From JAMLHH01 sp037189845 (GTDB taxonomy: Bacteria > Bacteroidota > Bacteroidia > Chitinophagales > JADIYW01): a stretch of DNA of 64,000 nucleotides. Each line of letters opens with the position of its first letter. Position 1 is the stretch's first letter. The stretch covers positions 1 through 64,000 of the forward strand of contig JBBCIS010000001.1 in the NCBI GenBank assembly GCA_037189845.1, read 5' to 3'. Shown piece by piece: positions 7,832 through 16,580 of this stretch. The translations under genes and the position numbers were made by a program. Under the pieces are notes generated by a model that saw only the letters and a list, made by a program, of their open reading frames with translations, did no database searches and had not been told where the DNA came from.

Positions 7832-10534
7832 ATGAAAAATTTGTTCGTACTTATCTTATCATTTTGGTGGACCTGTAATCACTTGTGGTCTCAGTCATTA
7901 TTGCAGCAATTACCGCAGCTCAATAACTATTCCCTGTCTTTTCAGCAATCTTCTTATGACAGAACGGGGCTGAATATAGACTATATCTCTCCGGATGCCC
8001 CGAATTATTATGATGCTATACCTGCCGGAAAAGTCAATAATCCGTCAGGTACGGCTGGTGCAAAGATGGAATATGTTGTGTGTCATATACAAGGCCCCGC
8101 TGTATTGGAAAGGTTCTGGATGATCACATTCCCCCCGACTCCGGGAGTAAGGCTGCGGTTTTATTTTGACGGAGAAAGTACTCCCCGGATAAATGAAACT
8201 TTTGAGGATTTATTTCTTATCCAAAAACCGCCTTACAATAAACCATTAGTACAGGAGTTCAGTGAAACGAGTGGTGGAAATTACTCCTATCTGCCTATAC
8301 CTGTAGCGCAATCGCTCATTATGACCATTGACATGCCGGGAATGTACTATCAGTTCCAGATTCGCCAGCTGCCGAGAGATACTGTGATTCAAAGCTGGAC
8401 TCCAGAGGATGATCAGACTGCTTTGATAGAGGAATTTAATGCTTCGAGTATTTATCCCAAAAATAACTGGTTGCAAACGGATAAGGATAGTATTGTATTT
8501 TCTCTGTCGCCTGAAGAACAGCGGCAGCTATTCCGGTCCAATGGACAGAAATCTATAGAAGCGATACAAATGCAGATTCCCGATTTGGACTATTCCTGGT
8601 CAGATTTTATAAAAGACAACGGTCAGTTTCATAAAGGGGTCAGCAGATTCAGAATGAATATAGATGGCTCCGCTCAGAAAGTTTTGCTGGTCAAACGAAG
8701 TAACAAAACGTATCATGCTATAACGAAGTTTCCGGATTTGTGGGAGCAGGCAGTTGTAAGAGTAAATAGCAGGATTGCTGGTAACTGGAGAAATACCAAC
8801 TACAGAGCGCACAGGTATTGGCAAAACGATACATTTGAGATACTGCCCAATTTCTACCGGAATCAATCACAAATCAATCTACAGTTGAATTACCTCAACG
8901 GTGAGCCGTGGAGTGAGTATTACTATTGGGTAGTTTGTGATGGGGTGATTACAGATTCATTGAATGTTGGTACACTTTTGAGTGAAGAGGCCCATAATTA
9001 CAGTGTTACCAACGTACAGAACGTTCCGTATAATGAGATCAATAACCGCTATGATGCTCCTGAATCTGTCAAAAATGCCAACAGACAGATATTGGACTCA
9101 TTGTATATCCATATTTATTTTGACAACGAAACGACACCATCTGTCAGTGCACCTGCCGGTCTGTTTTTTGCTACCGGGGTTAATGACGCTGCCTATATGA
9201 AATCTATTCCTTGTGGCAATGTGAATGGTTGGTACTACAATTACTTCACAATGCCTTTCTGGGAAAATGCAAGGGTAATGATTGCAAACAGAAGTAGTCG
9301 TACATTGAATAATATCACCAGTAAATGGGCGGTAGCTGCTCACGATTATGCTCCTCAAGATGCCGGATATTTCAAATCAGTCCTGCGCAGAGAAACCAAA
9401 GAAGCGGCTGACACTACAGACTATTTAGTAGCGGACATTCACGGGCGGGGTGTATATGTAGGCACGGTCATGGAGGTGAATCAGAATGACGATACAATCA
9501 CATGTTGGCTGGAAGGTGATGAGTTCATTTATGTAGATGGTGCTCAGACACCTTCGTTTTATGGTACAGGAACGGAAGATTATTTTAATTCTACTTTCTA
9601 TTTTTATTTTGATGAATATAGCATGCCGCAAAATGGTATGACCAATTCAGATAAGTTTTTTCATCGTTCTATGTATCGTTTTCATCTGAGTGATCCGATT
9701 TATTTTGAAAAAAGTCTTCGTTTCCAGATAGAGCACGGTGATTATAATAATAAGCTTGGCAATTATCAATCGCTGGCATTTTATTACTGGCAGCCGTCAC
9801 AGACGACATTGACAGATTCGTTCGATGTGGGCAATCCTGTCAGTGAATCTTTGCATCAATATACCACCTCAAATGCCAGAGTACGCCTGCAAAAGACGGC
9901 AGCATTTGAAACCGGTAAATATGTAGAGAGAAAACAGTTTGATGGTTATGCCATTCCTGACTCTTCAGTTTGGAGGGCTGCTATTTTACCTGAAAATAAA
10001 GGTGTACGATTGTTACGCCAGTTTGATTACAGCTATAAAAATCAGCGTGCTAAAGTATATGTGGATGATATGTATATAGGCGAATGGTTGAATCCCGGTG
10101 TGAATCAGAATGGCTATGTACGGGATGATTTTTTTGATATTCCGGCACAATACACAAGCAATAAATCTTTTATCCGGATTAAAATCATCAACGCTTCCGA
10201 AAATACTCCCTGGACAGAATTGTACTACGAAGTACATACCCGTAAGGATACATCTTCCATTATTACCGGATTGCCTGTTTCAGAGTCGCAGAAATTTGTC
10301 ACCATTTATCCGACAGTAACGAGGGATATTGTACAGATAAAAAATACTTCTCAAGTAGATTGGATATGGCAGTTGTGCAATAGATCGGGACAGATATTGC
10401 AACAAAACAGAGAAAAAGCGGGTGATGCTGCCAAATCTATCCATCTCGGCGGACTACCTGCCGGAATGTATTTTATCCGTATTCTGCAATATGATCATAC
10501 AGTACAGACAGAAAAAGTGATTTTGGTCAGATAG
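7832..10534 (+). CDS. Secreted GH172 (DUF2961) family protein with T9SS sorting domain
   Basis: 900 residues. Signal peptide MKNLFVLILSFWWTCNHLWS. It resembles the DUF2961 family, now counted as glycoside hydrolase family 172 (alpha-furanoside-active enzymes), with duplicated jelly-roll segments: HIQGPAVLERFWM with LRFYFDGESTPRI (~75-115) and IHIYFDNETTPSV (~425). The catalytic segment has LEGDEFIYVDG (~560-570) followed by YGTGTEDYFNSTFYF (~577-591), the family hallmark with its acidic residues. A further beta domain (~640-800) precedes a type A T9SS sorting domain in the last ~80 residues (VTIYPTVTRDIVQIK through YFIRILQ). Likely a surface or secreted carbohydrate-active enzyme; the sugar is unknown and no SusCD pair is beside it. 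Confidence 0.85.
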   Translation: MKNLFVLILSFWWTCNHLWSQSLLQQLPQLNNYSLSFQQSSYDRTGLNIDYISPDAPNYYDAIPAGKVNNPSGTAGAKMEYVVCHIQGPAVLERFWMITFPPTPGVRLRFYFDGESTPRINETFEDLFLIQKPPYNKPLVQEFSETSGGNYSYLPIPVAQSLIMTIDMPGMYYQFQIRQLPRDTVIQSWTPEDDQTALIEEFNASSIYPKNNWLQTDKDSIVFSLSPEEQRQLFRSNGQKSIEAIQMQIPDLDYSWSDFIKDNGQFHKGVSRFRMNIDGSAQKVLLVKRSNKTYHAITKFPDLWEQAVVRVNSRIAGNWRNTNYRAHRYWQNDTFEILPNFYRNQSQINLQLNYLNGEPWSEYYYWVVCDGVITDSLNVGTLLSEEAHNYSVTNVQNVPYNEINNRYDAPESVKNANRQILDSLYIHIYFDNETTPSVSAPAGLFFATGVNDAAYMKSIPCGNVNGWYYNYFTMPFWENARVMIANRSSRTLNNITSKWAVAAHDYAPQDAGYFKSVLRRETKEAADTTDYLVADIHGRGVYVGTVMEVNQNDDTITCWLEGDEFIYVDGAQTPSFYGTGTEDYFNSTFYFYFDEYSMPQNGMTNSDKFFHRSMYRFHLSDPIYFEKSLRFQIEHGDYNNKLGNYQSLAFYYWQPSQTTLTDSFDVGNPVSESLHQYTTSNARVRLQKTAAFETGKYVERKQFDGYAIPDSSVWRAAILPENKGVRLLRQFDYSYKNQRAKVYVDDMYIGEWLNPGVNQNGYVRDDFFDIPAQYTSNKSFIRIKIINASENTPWTELYYEVHTRKDTSSIITGLPVSESQKFVTIYPTVTRDIVQIKNTSQVDWIWQLCNRSGQILQQNREKAGDAAKSIHLGGLPAGMYFIRILQYDHTVQTEKVILVR

Positions 10535-10553
10535 GAAAAGTTTAGAATGTGAG

Positions 10554-10598
10554 TAAGGTATTGCATTCGCATCAGGTTGGTGTGAACGCAATACCTTA
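10554..10598. terminator. Inverted repeat between convergent genes, likely terminator
   Basis: Perfect 11-bp arms TAAGGTATTGC (10554-10564) and GCAATACCTTA (10588-10598) with a 23-base spacer, 19 bases after the GH172 stop and facing the HNH-AP2 gene. The T-rich stretch after it is weak, so termination is probable rather than certain. Confidence 0.6.
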
Positions 10599-10651
10599 TT
10601 CATATATTTTTCCTCGTGCTTCTTTATAACGAAAGAAACAGAGCTGTTTCA

Positions 10652-11194
10652 CTAATCTTCAATCTTATTTAAGCTTTTGGTTGAGCCAAATAACTCTTCT
10701 GATCGTTTGTTATAAGCTTCAGCAGCATCTTCCGCGCTGGTGAAAAGACCGAGGTCTATACGGGATTTATTATTATACAGAACTGCTCTGTATCGGTTTT
10801 TACTCACTTTTACAACACCTCTATAGCCTGTAGCATTGTTTGAATTTTTTTGATTACGGCGCAATTCTGACATTTCCACCCACTCAAGATTTTCCAGCCT
10901 GCAATCCAGAGGATTACCATTAATGAGACGCACAAACAACTTTTTTTTACTGTCAGGTTTCGGGATAAACTTTTCAGCAGCAGCCTTGTGTACGTATATC
11001 GTTACATTTTTGTATGAGCCATCCATCAGAGGATAATTTCTTTGGTAAAAAGCATATCCGCTGGAGTGTAGTCTTAAATTAGATAGAAAGTCAATTTTTT
11101 TAAAATAATCTGTATCATTAAAATAATTATATACATCTTCAGATAATACTACATTCTTATTGGGTGCATTCTTTAATTTTACCTTGTAAAGCAT
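10652..11194 (-). CDS. HNH-AP2 domain protein with a degenerate HNH centre
   Basis: 180 residues. The middle part (~65-106: VHKAAAEKFIPKP, then LFVRLINGNPLDCRLENLEW) is an HNH_3-type homing endonuclease domain, recognised from the xNLEW ending. The canonical VNHIDGNK is replaced by VRLINGNP at 88-95, so the catalytic His and Asp have become Leu and Asn. Residues ~121-170 (TGYRGVVKVSKNRYRAVLY, GLFTSAEDAAEAYNKRSEEL) form an AP2/ERF-type DNA-binding domain as in phage homing endonucleases and plant ERF factors. This suggests a domesticated DNA-binding protein rather than an active nuclease. It stands alone, with a perfect palindrome 38 bases upstream of its ATG and no phage genes nearby. Confidence 0.75.
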   Translation of the reverse strand: MLYKVKLKNAPNKNVVLSEDVYNYFNDTDYFKKIDFLSNLRLHSSGYAFYQRNYPLMDGSYKNVTIYVHKAAAEKFIPKPDSKKKLFVRLINGNPLDCRLENLEWVEMSELRRNQKNSNNATGYRGVVKVSKNRYRAVLYNNKSRIDLGLFTSAEDAAEAYNKRSEELFGSTKSLNKIED

Positions 11195-11231
11195 GCTGTT
11201 ATTTTTTAAAGTTATAAATCTAAATACGAAA

Positions 11232-11252
11232 CATATTATTCGGAATAATATG
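11232..11252. promoter_or_regulatory. Perfect 9-bp palindrome, candidate operator
   Basis: CATATTATT (11232-11240), CGG, AATAATATG (11244-11252). It lies 38 bases upstream of the HNH-AP2 start and ~140 bases before the sdh promoter box, where a regulator of either gene could bind. Confidence 0.4.
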
Positions 11253-11393
11253 CTCTATAAACTATATTACGTAAGTTATCCTAATTTGTTTATAATGTCC
11301 ACTACTAGTTTTATGGTTATATAGAATGATTATAAAGAAGATGGGTTTTTAGTTTTTTTTTAACTATTTTATCTGATTTCTTTTAGGATAGAG

Positions 11394-11401
11394 TAACTTT
11401 G
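11394..11401 (+). promoter_or_regulatory. Bacteroidota -7 promoter box (TAACTTTG) of sdhCAB
   Basis: Perfect TAnnTTTG match, 23 bases before the sdhC ATG. No well-placed TTG at -33 was seen. Confidence 0.6.
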
Positions 11402-11424
11402 CGCCATCTTTTTAAAGGTAAATT

Positions 11425-12108
11425 ATGGCAAAAGCAAGTTTTTTTACATCTTCTATTGGAAAGAAGGTGATAATGGGGGCGACTGGTTTATTTCTGATAA
11501 GTTTCCTCGTAATTCACGTATCAATCAATTCACTCATTTTCTTAGACATATTTCAACCTGATGAAAATGGTGTGACCTTTAACACAGCTGCTGATTTTAT
11601 GGCAAACAATCCGGTAGTCAGATTCCTGGAAATTGGTTTGTTGGCTGGTATTTTAGCGCATATTGTACAAGGTATCTTACTGACTTTGGAAAACAGAAAG
11701 AAAAGACCGGTAAAATATGCTGTGGTAGATGGCAAAGCCAATTCTACATGGTACAGTCGTTCTATGGGATTATTAGGTACAATTCTTTTATTGTTCCTGG
11801 TGATTCATATGTCGCATTTCTGGGCTCCGACTAAAGCTGCTGTATTTGCAGGACATGAGCATGATACATTTGCTTCCATTATTGAAGTATTTGCCAACCC
11901 GGTCAACGTAGTCATTTATCTTGTCGGTGTGATTTCTCTTTGCTATCACCTGATGCACGGATTTCAGAGTGCTTTCAGAACTTTTGGTTTAGTGCATAAA
12001 AAATATACACCTGTTATACAATCGGTAGGTTACGGTTTTGCTATTGTCGTATCAATATTATTTGCTCTAATGCCTATTATGGTATTTGCAGGCATTATTT
12101 CTAAATAA
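11425..12108 (+). CDS. sdhC: Succinate dehydrogenase / fumarate reductase cytochrome b subunit
   Basis: 227 residues, an integral membrane diheme cytochrome b of the single-anchor type (b558-like) typical of Bacteroidota. It passes electrons from succinate oxidation to menaquinone. About five membrane segments can be seen, including KVIMGATGLFLISFLVIHVS, LLGTILLLFLVIHM and the C-terminal YGFAIVVSILFALMPIMV. Likely heme-ligand histidines sit in LVIHVS (~27), ILAHIVQ, LVIHMSHFW and LCYHLMHGF. First gene of sdhCAB; sdhA begins 21 bases downstream. No separate SdhD is expected in this type. Confidence 0.95.
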   Translation: MAKASFFTSSIGKKVIMGATGLFLISFLVIHVSINSLIFLDIFQPDENGVTFNTAADFMANNPVVRFLEIGLLAGILAHIVQGILLTLENRKKRPVKYAVVDGKANSTWYSRSMGLLGTILLLFLVIHMSHFWAPTKAAVFAGHEHDTFASIIEVFANPVNVVIYLVGVISLCYHLMHGFQSAFRTFGLVHKKYTPVIQSVGYGFAIVVSILFALMPIMVFAGIISK

Positions 12109-12129
12109 TCCAAATTAAAAGAATTTAAG

Positions 12130-14106
12130 ATGGCTATCAATTCAAGAATCCCTGCAGGTCCGTTAGAAACTAAATGGGAAAAATATAAATCCACAGTAAA
12201 GCTGGTGAACCCGGCAAATAAAAGAAGTATCGAAATTATCATCGTAGGTACTGGTCTGGCAGGAGCTTCTGCTGCAGCAACCTTAGGTGAGTTGGGATAT
12301 AAAGTAAAAGCTTTTTGTTTTCAGGACTCTCCGAGAAGAGCACACTCTATCGCTGCACAAGGTGGCATCAATGCTGCTAAAAATTATCAGAACGATGGTG
12401 ACTCTACTTACAGATTGTTCTATGATACTATCAAAGGCGGTGACTACAGAGCGCGTGAGGCTAACGTACACAGATTAGCTGAAGTGAGTGCCAATATCAT
12501 CGACCAGTGTGTGGCTCAGGGTGTTCCTTTTGCACGTGAGTACGGAGGTATGCTGAGCAACAGGTCTTTTGGTGGTACACAGGTTCAAAGAACTTTCTAT
12601 GCTGCAGGTCAGACTGGTCAGCAATTATTATTGGGTGCCTACTCTGCATTGGAAAGACAGGTAGCACTTGGTAACGTAAAAATGTATTCCCGTCACGAGA
12701 TGTTGGAAATCGTTAAGATTGATGGCAAAGCTCGTGGTATTATAGCTAGAAATCTAATTACAGGTCAGTTGGAAAGACACTTCGGACACGCAGTATTGTT
12801 GTGTTCCGGTGGATACGGAAACGTATTTTATCTTTCTACAAATGCGATGGGTTCCAACGTAACAGCAGCATGGAAAGCGCACAGGCAAGGTGCTTATTTT
12901 GCTAATCCATGTTACACTCAGATCCACCCTACCTGTATTCCTGTATCCGGAGATCACCAGTCCAAGCTGACTTTGATGTCAGAATCATTGAGAAATGACG
13001 GACGTATCTGGGTACCTAAAAAACAAAACGATACACGTAAAGCAGCAGATATTCCTGAGGATGAAAGAGACTACTACTTAGAGCGTCGTTATCCTGCATT
13101 TGGTAACCTTGTACCACGTGACGTGGCATCAAGAGCTGCTAAAGAAAGATGTGATGCAGGATATGGAGTAGGTTCATCCAAACAGGCAGTATATCTGGAT
13201 TATGCTTCTGCTATCGAAAGATACGGTAAAGTGGAAGCCGGTAAGAAAGGTCTGGATAATGTCAGTAAAGATGAAATTATCCGTCTGGGCAAAGAAGTAG
13301 TGAAAGAAAAGTACGGTAACCTCTTCGATATGTATGCCAAAATCACCGGAGAAAATCCATATGAAGTGCCAATGAGAATCTATCCTGCGGTTCACTACAC
13401 GATGGGTGGTATCTGGGTAGATTATGAATTGATGACTACAGTTCCTGGTTTGTATGCATTAGGTGAGGCTAATTTCTCTGACCATGGAGCAAACCGTTTG
13501 GGAGCTTCTGCTTTGATGCAGGGTTTGGCAGATGGTTACTTTGTAATCCCTTACACTATTGGTAACTACCTGGCAGATGAAATCAGAACAAAAGCTATTC
13601 CTACCGATCATCCTGCATTCGTTGAAGCTGAAAACAGTGTGAAAAACATGCTGGAAACTTTGATCAATATCAAAGGAACAAAATCAGTAGACCACTATCA
13701 CAAAGCATTGGGTAAAATCATGTGGGATAAATGTGGTATGGCTCGTAACGCTGAAGGTTTGAAACAGGCTATCAGTGAAATTCAGGCATTGAGAGTAGAA
13801 TTCTGGAAAGATGTAAGAGTTCCGGGAGATTTGGATGAGTTCAATCCTGAGTTGGAAAAAGCAGCACGTGTTGCAGACTTTATCGAATTAGGTGAATTAA
13901 TGTGCAGAGATGCGCTCAATAGAAATGAAAGTTGTGGAGGTCACTTCCGTGAAGAGTCTCAGACTGATGAAGGAGAAGCGCAACGTGATGATGAAAACTT
14001 CGCTTATGTAGCTGCATGGGAATATAAAGAAGGTGTTCAGTGGGAGTTACATAAAGAGGATTTAGTGTATGAAAACATCAAAATCGCTCAGCGTTCTTAC
14101 AAATAA
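12130..14106 (+). CDS. sdhA: Succinate dehydrogenase / fumarate reductase flavoprotein subunit
   Basis: 658 residues, typical of the Bacteroidota and epsilon-type enzyme. The FAD-binding Rossmann motif IIVGTGLAGASAAATLGELG is at ~37-56; covalent FAD attaches to the His of AHSIAAQGGINAA (His ~72). The substrate region includes MSNRSFGGTQ-like text, RSFGGTQVQRTFYAAGQTG, the active-site Arg in VPRDVASRA (~320), HYTMGGIWVD (~420) and NRLGASALMQGLADG. It oxidises succinate at the cytoplasmic face of the membrane and hands electrons to SdhB. Flanked by sdhC and sdhB at 21- and 30-base gaps. Confidence 0.97.
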   Translation: MAINSRIPAGPLETKWEKYKSTVKLVNPANKRSIEIIIVGTGLAGASAAATLGELGYKVKAFCFQDSPRRAHSIAAQGGINAAKNYQNDGDSTYRLFYDTIKGGDYRAREANVHRLAEVSANIIDQCVAQGVPFAREYGGMLSNRSFGGTQVQRTFYAAGQTGQQLLLGAYSALERQVALGNVKMYSRHEMLEIVKIDGKARGIIARNLITGQLERHFGHAVLLCSGGYGNVFYLSTNAMGSNVTAAWKAHRQGAYFANPCYTQIHPTCIPVSGDHQSKLTLMSESLRNDGRIWVPKKQNDTRKAADIPEDERDYYLERRYPAFGNLVPRDVASRAAKERCDAGYGVGSSKQAVYLDYASAIERYGKVEAGKKGLDNVSKDEIIRLGKEVVKEKYGNLFDMYAKITGENPYEVPMRIYPAVHYTMGGIWVDYELMTTVPGLYALGEANFSDHGANRLGASALMQGLADGYFVIPYTIGNYLADEIRTKAIPTDHPAFVEAENSVKNMLETLINIKGTKSVDHYHKALGKIMWDKCGMARNAEGLKQAISEIQALRVEFWKDVRVPGDLDEFNPELEKAARVADFIELGELMCRDALNRNESCGGHFREESQTDEGEAQRDDENFAYVAAWEYKEGVQWELHKEDLVYENIKIAQRSYK

Positions 14107-14136
14107 CCATTATTGAACAGACTAAAAGATAATTGA

Positions 14137-14901
14137 ATGGAACATAAAGATATATCTCTCAACCTTAAAGTTTGGAGACAAAAAAATTCAAAAGATCAGG
14201 GACGTTTTGAGTCTTTTAAAGTAGATGGAATCTCTACTGAAATGTCTTTCCTTGAAATGTTTGACGTTCTGAACGAAAGACTGATCAATGAAGGAAAAGA
14301 GCCTGTAGCGTTCGATCACGACTGCCGTGAAGGTATCTGTGGTATGTGCTCGATGTATATCAATGGCCGTCCTCATGGTCCATGGGAAGGTACGACTACT
14401 TGTCAGCTGCACATGAGAGCCTTCAAAGATGGAGAAACTATCGTGGTAGAGCCTTGGAGAGCCGGTTCATTCCCGGTGATTAAAGACTTGACTGTTGACA
14501 GAACTGCATTTGACAGAATCATTCAGGCTGGTGGTTATATCTCAGTGAATACTGGTAATGCCCAGGATGCTAACTGTCTTCCTGTTCCGAAAGATGATGC
14601 AGATAAAGCATTTGCTGCTGCTGCTTGTATCGGTTGTGGTGCTTGTGTAGCTGCTTGTAAAAACTCTTCTGCCATGTTGTTCTTATCAGCAAAAGTTTCT
14701 CAGCTGGCATTGTTACCACAAGGTCAACCGGAGAGAACTACACGTGTGTTGGATATGTTGCACCAGATGGATAAAGAAGGTTTCGGTAGCTGTACCAATA
14801 CAGGTGCTTGTGAAGCTGAATGTCCGAAAGAAATCTCTTTGGAAAATATCGCAAGATTGAACAGAGAGTACATCAGAGCTAGTGCAGTATCTGAGAGATA
14901 A
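14137..14901 (+). CDS. sdhB: Succinate dehydrogenase / fumarate reductase iron-sulfur subunit
   Basis: 254 residues, normal length. The N-terminal ferredoxin domain holds the [2Fe-2S] cysteines in CREGICGMC (C63, C68, C71) and TTTCQLHM (C89). The C-terminal domain carries [4Fe-4S] and [3Fe-4S] ligands in CIGCGACVAACKNSS (C164, C167, C170, C174) and CTNTGACEAECPKEI (C219, C225, C229). It wires SdhA to the diheme SdhC. Last gene of sdhCAB, followed by a hairpin at 14956-14979. Confidence 0.97.
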   Translation: MEHKDISLNLKVWRQKNSKDQGRFESFKVDGISTEMSFLEMFDVLNERLINEGKEPVAFDHDCREGICGMCSMYINGRPHGPWEGTTTCQLHMRAFKDGETIVVEPWRAGSFPVIKDLTVDRTAFDRIIQAGGYISVNTGNAQDANCLPVPKDDADKAFAAAACIGCGACVAACKNSSAMLFLSAKVSQLALLPQGQPERTTRVLDMLHQMDKEGFGSCTNTGACEAECPKEISLENIARLNREYIRASAVSER

Positions 14902-14955
14902 TTTTAGACAATAGACAGAAGACGATAGACATTAGATGTACTGTCGCAAATATAT

Positions 14956-14979
14956 AGGCTATCCGGTTTGGGGTAGCCT
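14956..14979 (+). terminator. Intrinsic terminator of sdhCAB
   Basis: AGGCTATCC (14956-14964) pairs with GGTAGCCT (14972-14979) with one bulged T and a 7-base loop, followed by TGTTTGTTTT. It also stands just past the 3' end of the minus-strand gene, so it may work in both directions. Confidence 0.75.
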
Positions 14980-14986
14980 GTTTGTT

Positions 14987-15292
14987 TTAATTAGAAAAGG
15001 ATATTTTTCTGATTTTTTGAATGACCTTTATGATTAAATAACCAATCCCTATGATATTGATGATTTCCCAAATGATAAAAGTTATGTAGTAAATTTTTTG
15101 GTTGAAGGTCATGCTGGCTAGACTGTAGTATGAGCCTTTACTGCTATCGTAAAAGTCCTCATAGTTTATTAAAAGCAGACCCAGAAATACATAAATAGAA
15201 ATATCTATTGCTATGATGAGGATTGCAATAAAGATATTTCTTTTATTGAAAACGGATACTACAAGAGATTGATAGTTTTCATGTAAAGCCAT
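14987..15292 (-). CDS. Small membrane protein of unknown function (two TM segments)
   Basis: 101 residues; I do not recognise a family. Two hydrophobic helices are visible: NIFIAILIIAIDISIYVFLG (~19-38) and ITFIIWEIINIIGIGYLIIK (~70-89), joined by a ~30-residue polar, tyrosine-rich loop (YEDFYDSSKGSYYS). The end is basic (KIRKISFSN). It occupies the space between sdhB and the S41 peptidase on the opposite strand, with fitting codon use and no competing frame, so a real gene is likely. No function can be inferred from the neighbours. Confidence 0.6.
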   Translation of the reverse strand: MALHENYQSLVVSVFNKRNIFIAILIIAIDISIYVFLGLLLINYEDFYDSSKGSYYSLASMTFNQKIYYITFIIWEIINIIGIGYLIIKVIQKIRKISFSN

Positions 15293-15309
15293 TTATCTTC
15301 TTTGTTTAA

Positions 15310-15317
15310 TATTTTTG
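15310..15317 (+). promoter_or_regulatory. Bacteroidota -7 promoter box (TATTTTTG)
   Basis: Perfect TAnnTTTG match, 49 bases before the ATG of the S41 peptidase at 15367. Confidence 0.5.
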
Positions 15318-15366
15318 CATTTTAAAATTTTACAATATATATCTTTACTTCGAATAAATTCGTTTG

Positions 15367-16380
15367 ATGAAATTTCTGAGAAACACTTTTTTGTTGATTG
15401 TATTATTGAGTTCAACGATTGCACGTGGACAACTACCGGATGCTGTGAAAAATCATATTGACAGCAGTCTTTTAATACTGAAAAATCATTCATTATACAG
15501 CAATAAAATTGAATGGAGTAAAGTAGAAAAAGAGATTTATGAAAAAGCAAAATCAGCTGCAACTCCTTCGGAAACATTTGAAGCTTTAAGAATAGCTTTT
15601 GATGCGCTGGGAGATAAGCATGCTGCGTATTATCAGTTTGAAGATGAATATAAAATTGAAAATACAGAGTTGCAAAACCGTTACTCGGATTCTATCAAAG
15701 CTGCCTGGGCTAAAGGTCCGAGAATTCATACACAGATAATAGATGGATTTGCTTATATCAGTATTCCATTCCTCAGAGCCGGCAAACAGGGAGATATTGA
15801 TAAATATGCCAACTGGATTTATAACGAAATAGATAAGTTGAATCATAAAAATCCGCAGGGATGGATCATTGATCTCAGATTGAACGGAGGGGGAAATATC
15901 CGCCCTATGCTGGCTGGGCTTGCTCCATTTTTTGATGATGGAATTGTAAGCTATTACATTGACAAAGATGGAAATGCAATGGATGAAGCTGCTTTTAAAG
16001 AAGGAGACTTTACTATTAACGGAGTTATACAGGCAAAAATCGATACTAAAATCAAATCTTTGAGTACGGCAAAAATAGCAGTTATCATTGGTCCGGGCAC
16101 AGCAAGTTCAGGTGAAGGTGTTGCTGTAGTATTTGCACAACGACCTGATACTAAATTATTCGGTGAACAAACTGCAGGACTGGCAAATTCAACGAATGGG
16201 TTTGTATTCAACAATGAAGACAGTTATTTTTTACTTTCTACGGCATACATAGGTGATAAAAATAAAAAAGCGCTTCCTGAGTCTGTCACACCAGATGTAA
16301 TAGTGAAAGGCAACGATGCTTTTTATGATTTGTCCAATGATGTAGTAGTTAATACTGCTATTGAGTGGTTAAAGAAATAG
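15367..16380 (+). CDS. Exported S41 family serine peptidase
   Basis: 337 residues from the ATG at 15367; an in-frame TTG one codon upstream is less likely. Signal peptide MKFLRNTFLLIVLLSSTIARG. The C-terminal half is an S41 (TSPc) protease core: WIIDLRLNGGGNIRPMLAGL (~157-176) and GPGTASSGEGVAVVFAQ (~243-259), where the serine of the TASSGE motif is the probable nucleophile, followed by LFGEQTAGLANS. There is no PDZ domain between the N-terminal helical part and the core, so it is closer to tricorn/interphotoreceptor-binding-type S41 proteins than to CtpA. Periplasmic or outer-membrane location is inferred. Substrate unknown. Confidence 0.85.
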   Translation: MKFLRNTFLLIVLLSSTIARGQLPDAVKNHIDSSLLILKNHSLYSNKIEWSKVEKEIYEKAKSAATPSETFEALRIAFDALGDKHAAYYQFEDEYKIENTELQNRYSDSIKAAWAKGPRIHTQIIDGFAYISIPFLRAGKQGDIDKYANWIYNEIDKLNHKNPQGWIIDLRLNGGGNIRPMLAGLAPFFDDGIVSYYIDKDGNAMDEAAFKEGDFTINGVIQAKIDTKIKSLSTAKIAVIIGPGTASSGEGVAVVFAQRPDTKLFGEQTAGLANSTNGFVFNNEDSYFLLSTAYIGDKNKKALPESVTPDVIVKGNDAFYDLSNDVVVNTAIEWLKK

Positions 16381-16580
16381 GTTTATAGGATTTTGTTTTA
16401 AGAAATTTATCGTTTTGATTTGCTACCATGATGTTTTATTATTAGTAGGTACATCAATCACTATTCTTATTCCAGTGATAATTATGTGACTTTCCAGTGC
16501 TTTAAAAGATATTGATAGAGATATTTGTTTATGTATTAATGTTTTTTTGTAAGGTATTTCTTACTTTGTTGCAAAAAAAC

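Noticed and set aside
10652..11194. Active phage homing endonuclease
   Set aside because: Catalytic residues are missing and no phage genes or intron boundaries are nearby.
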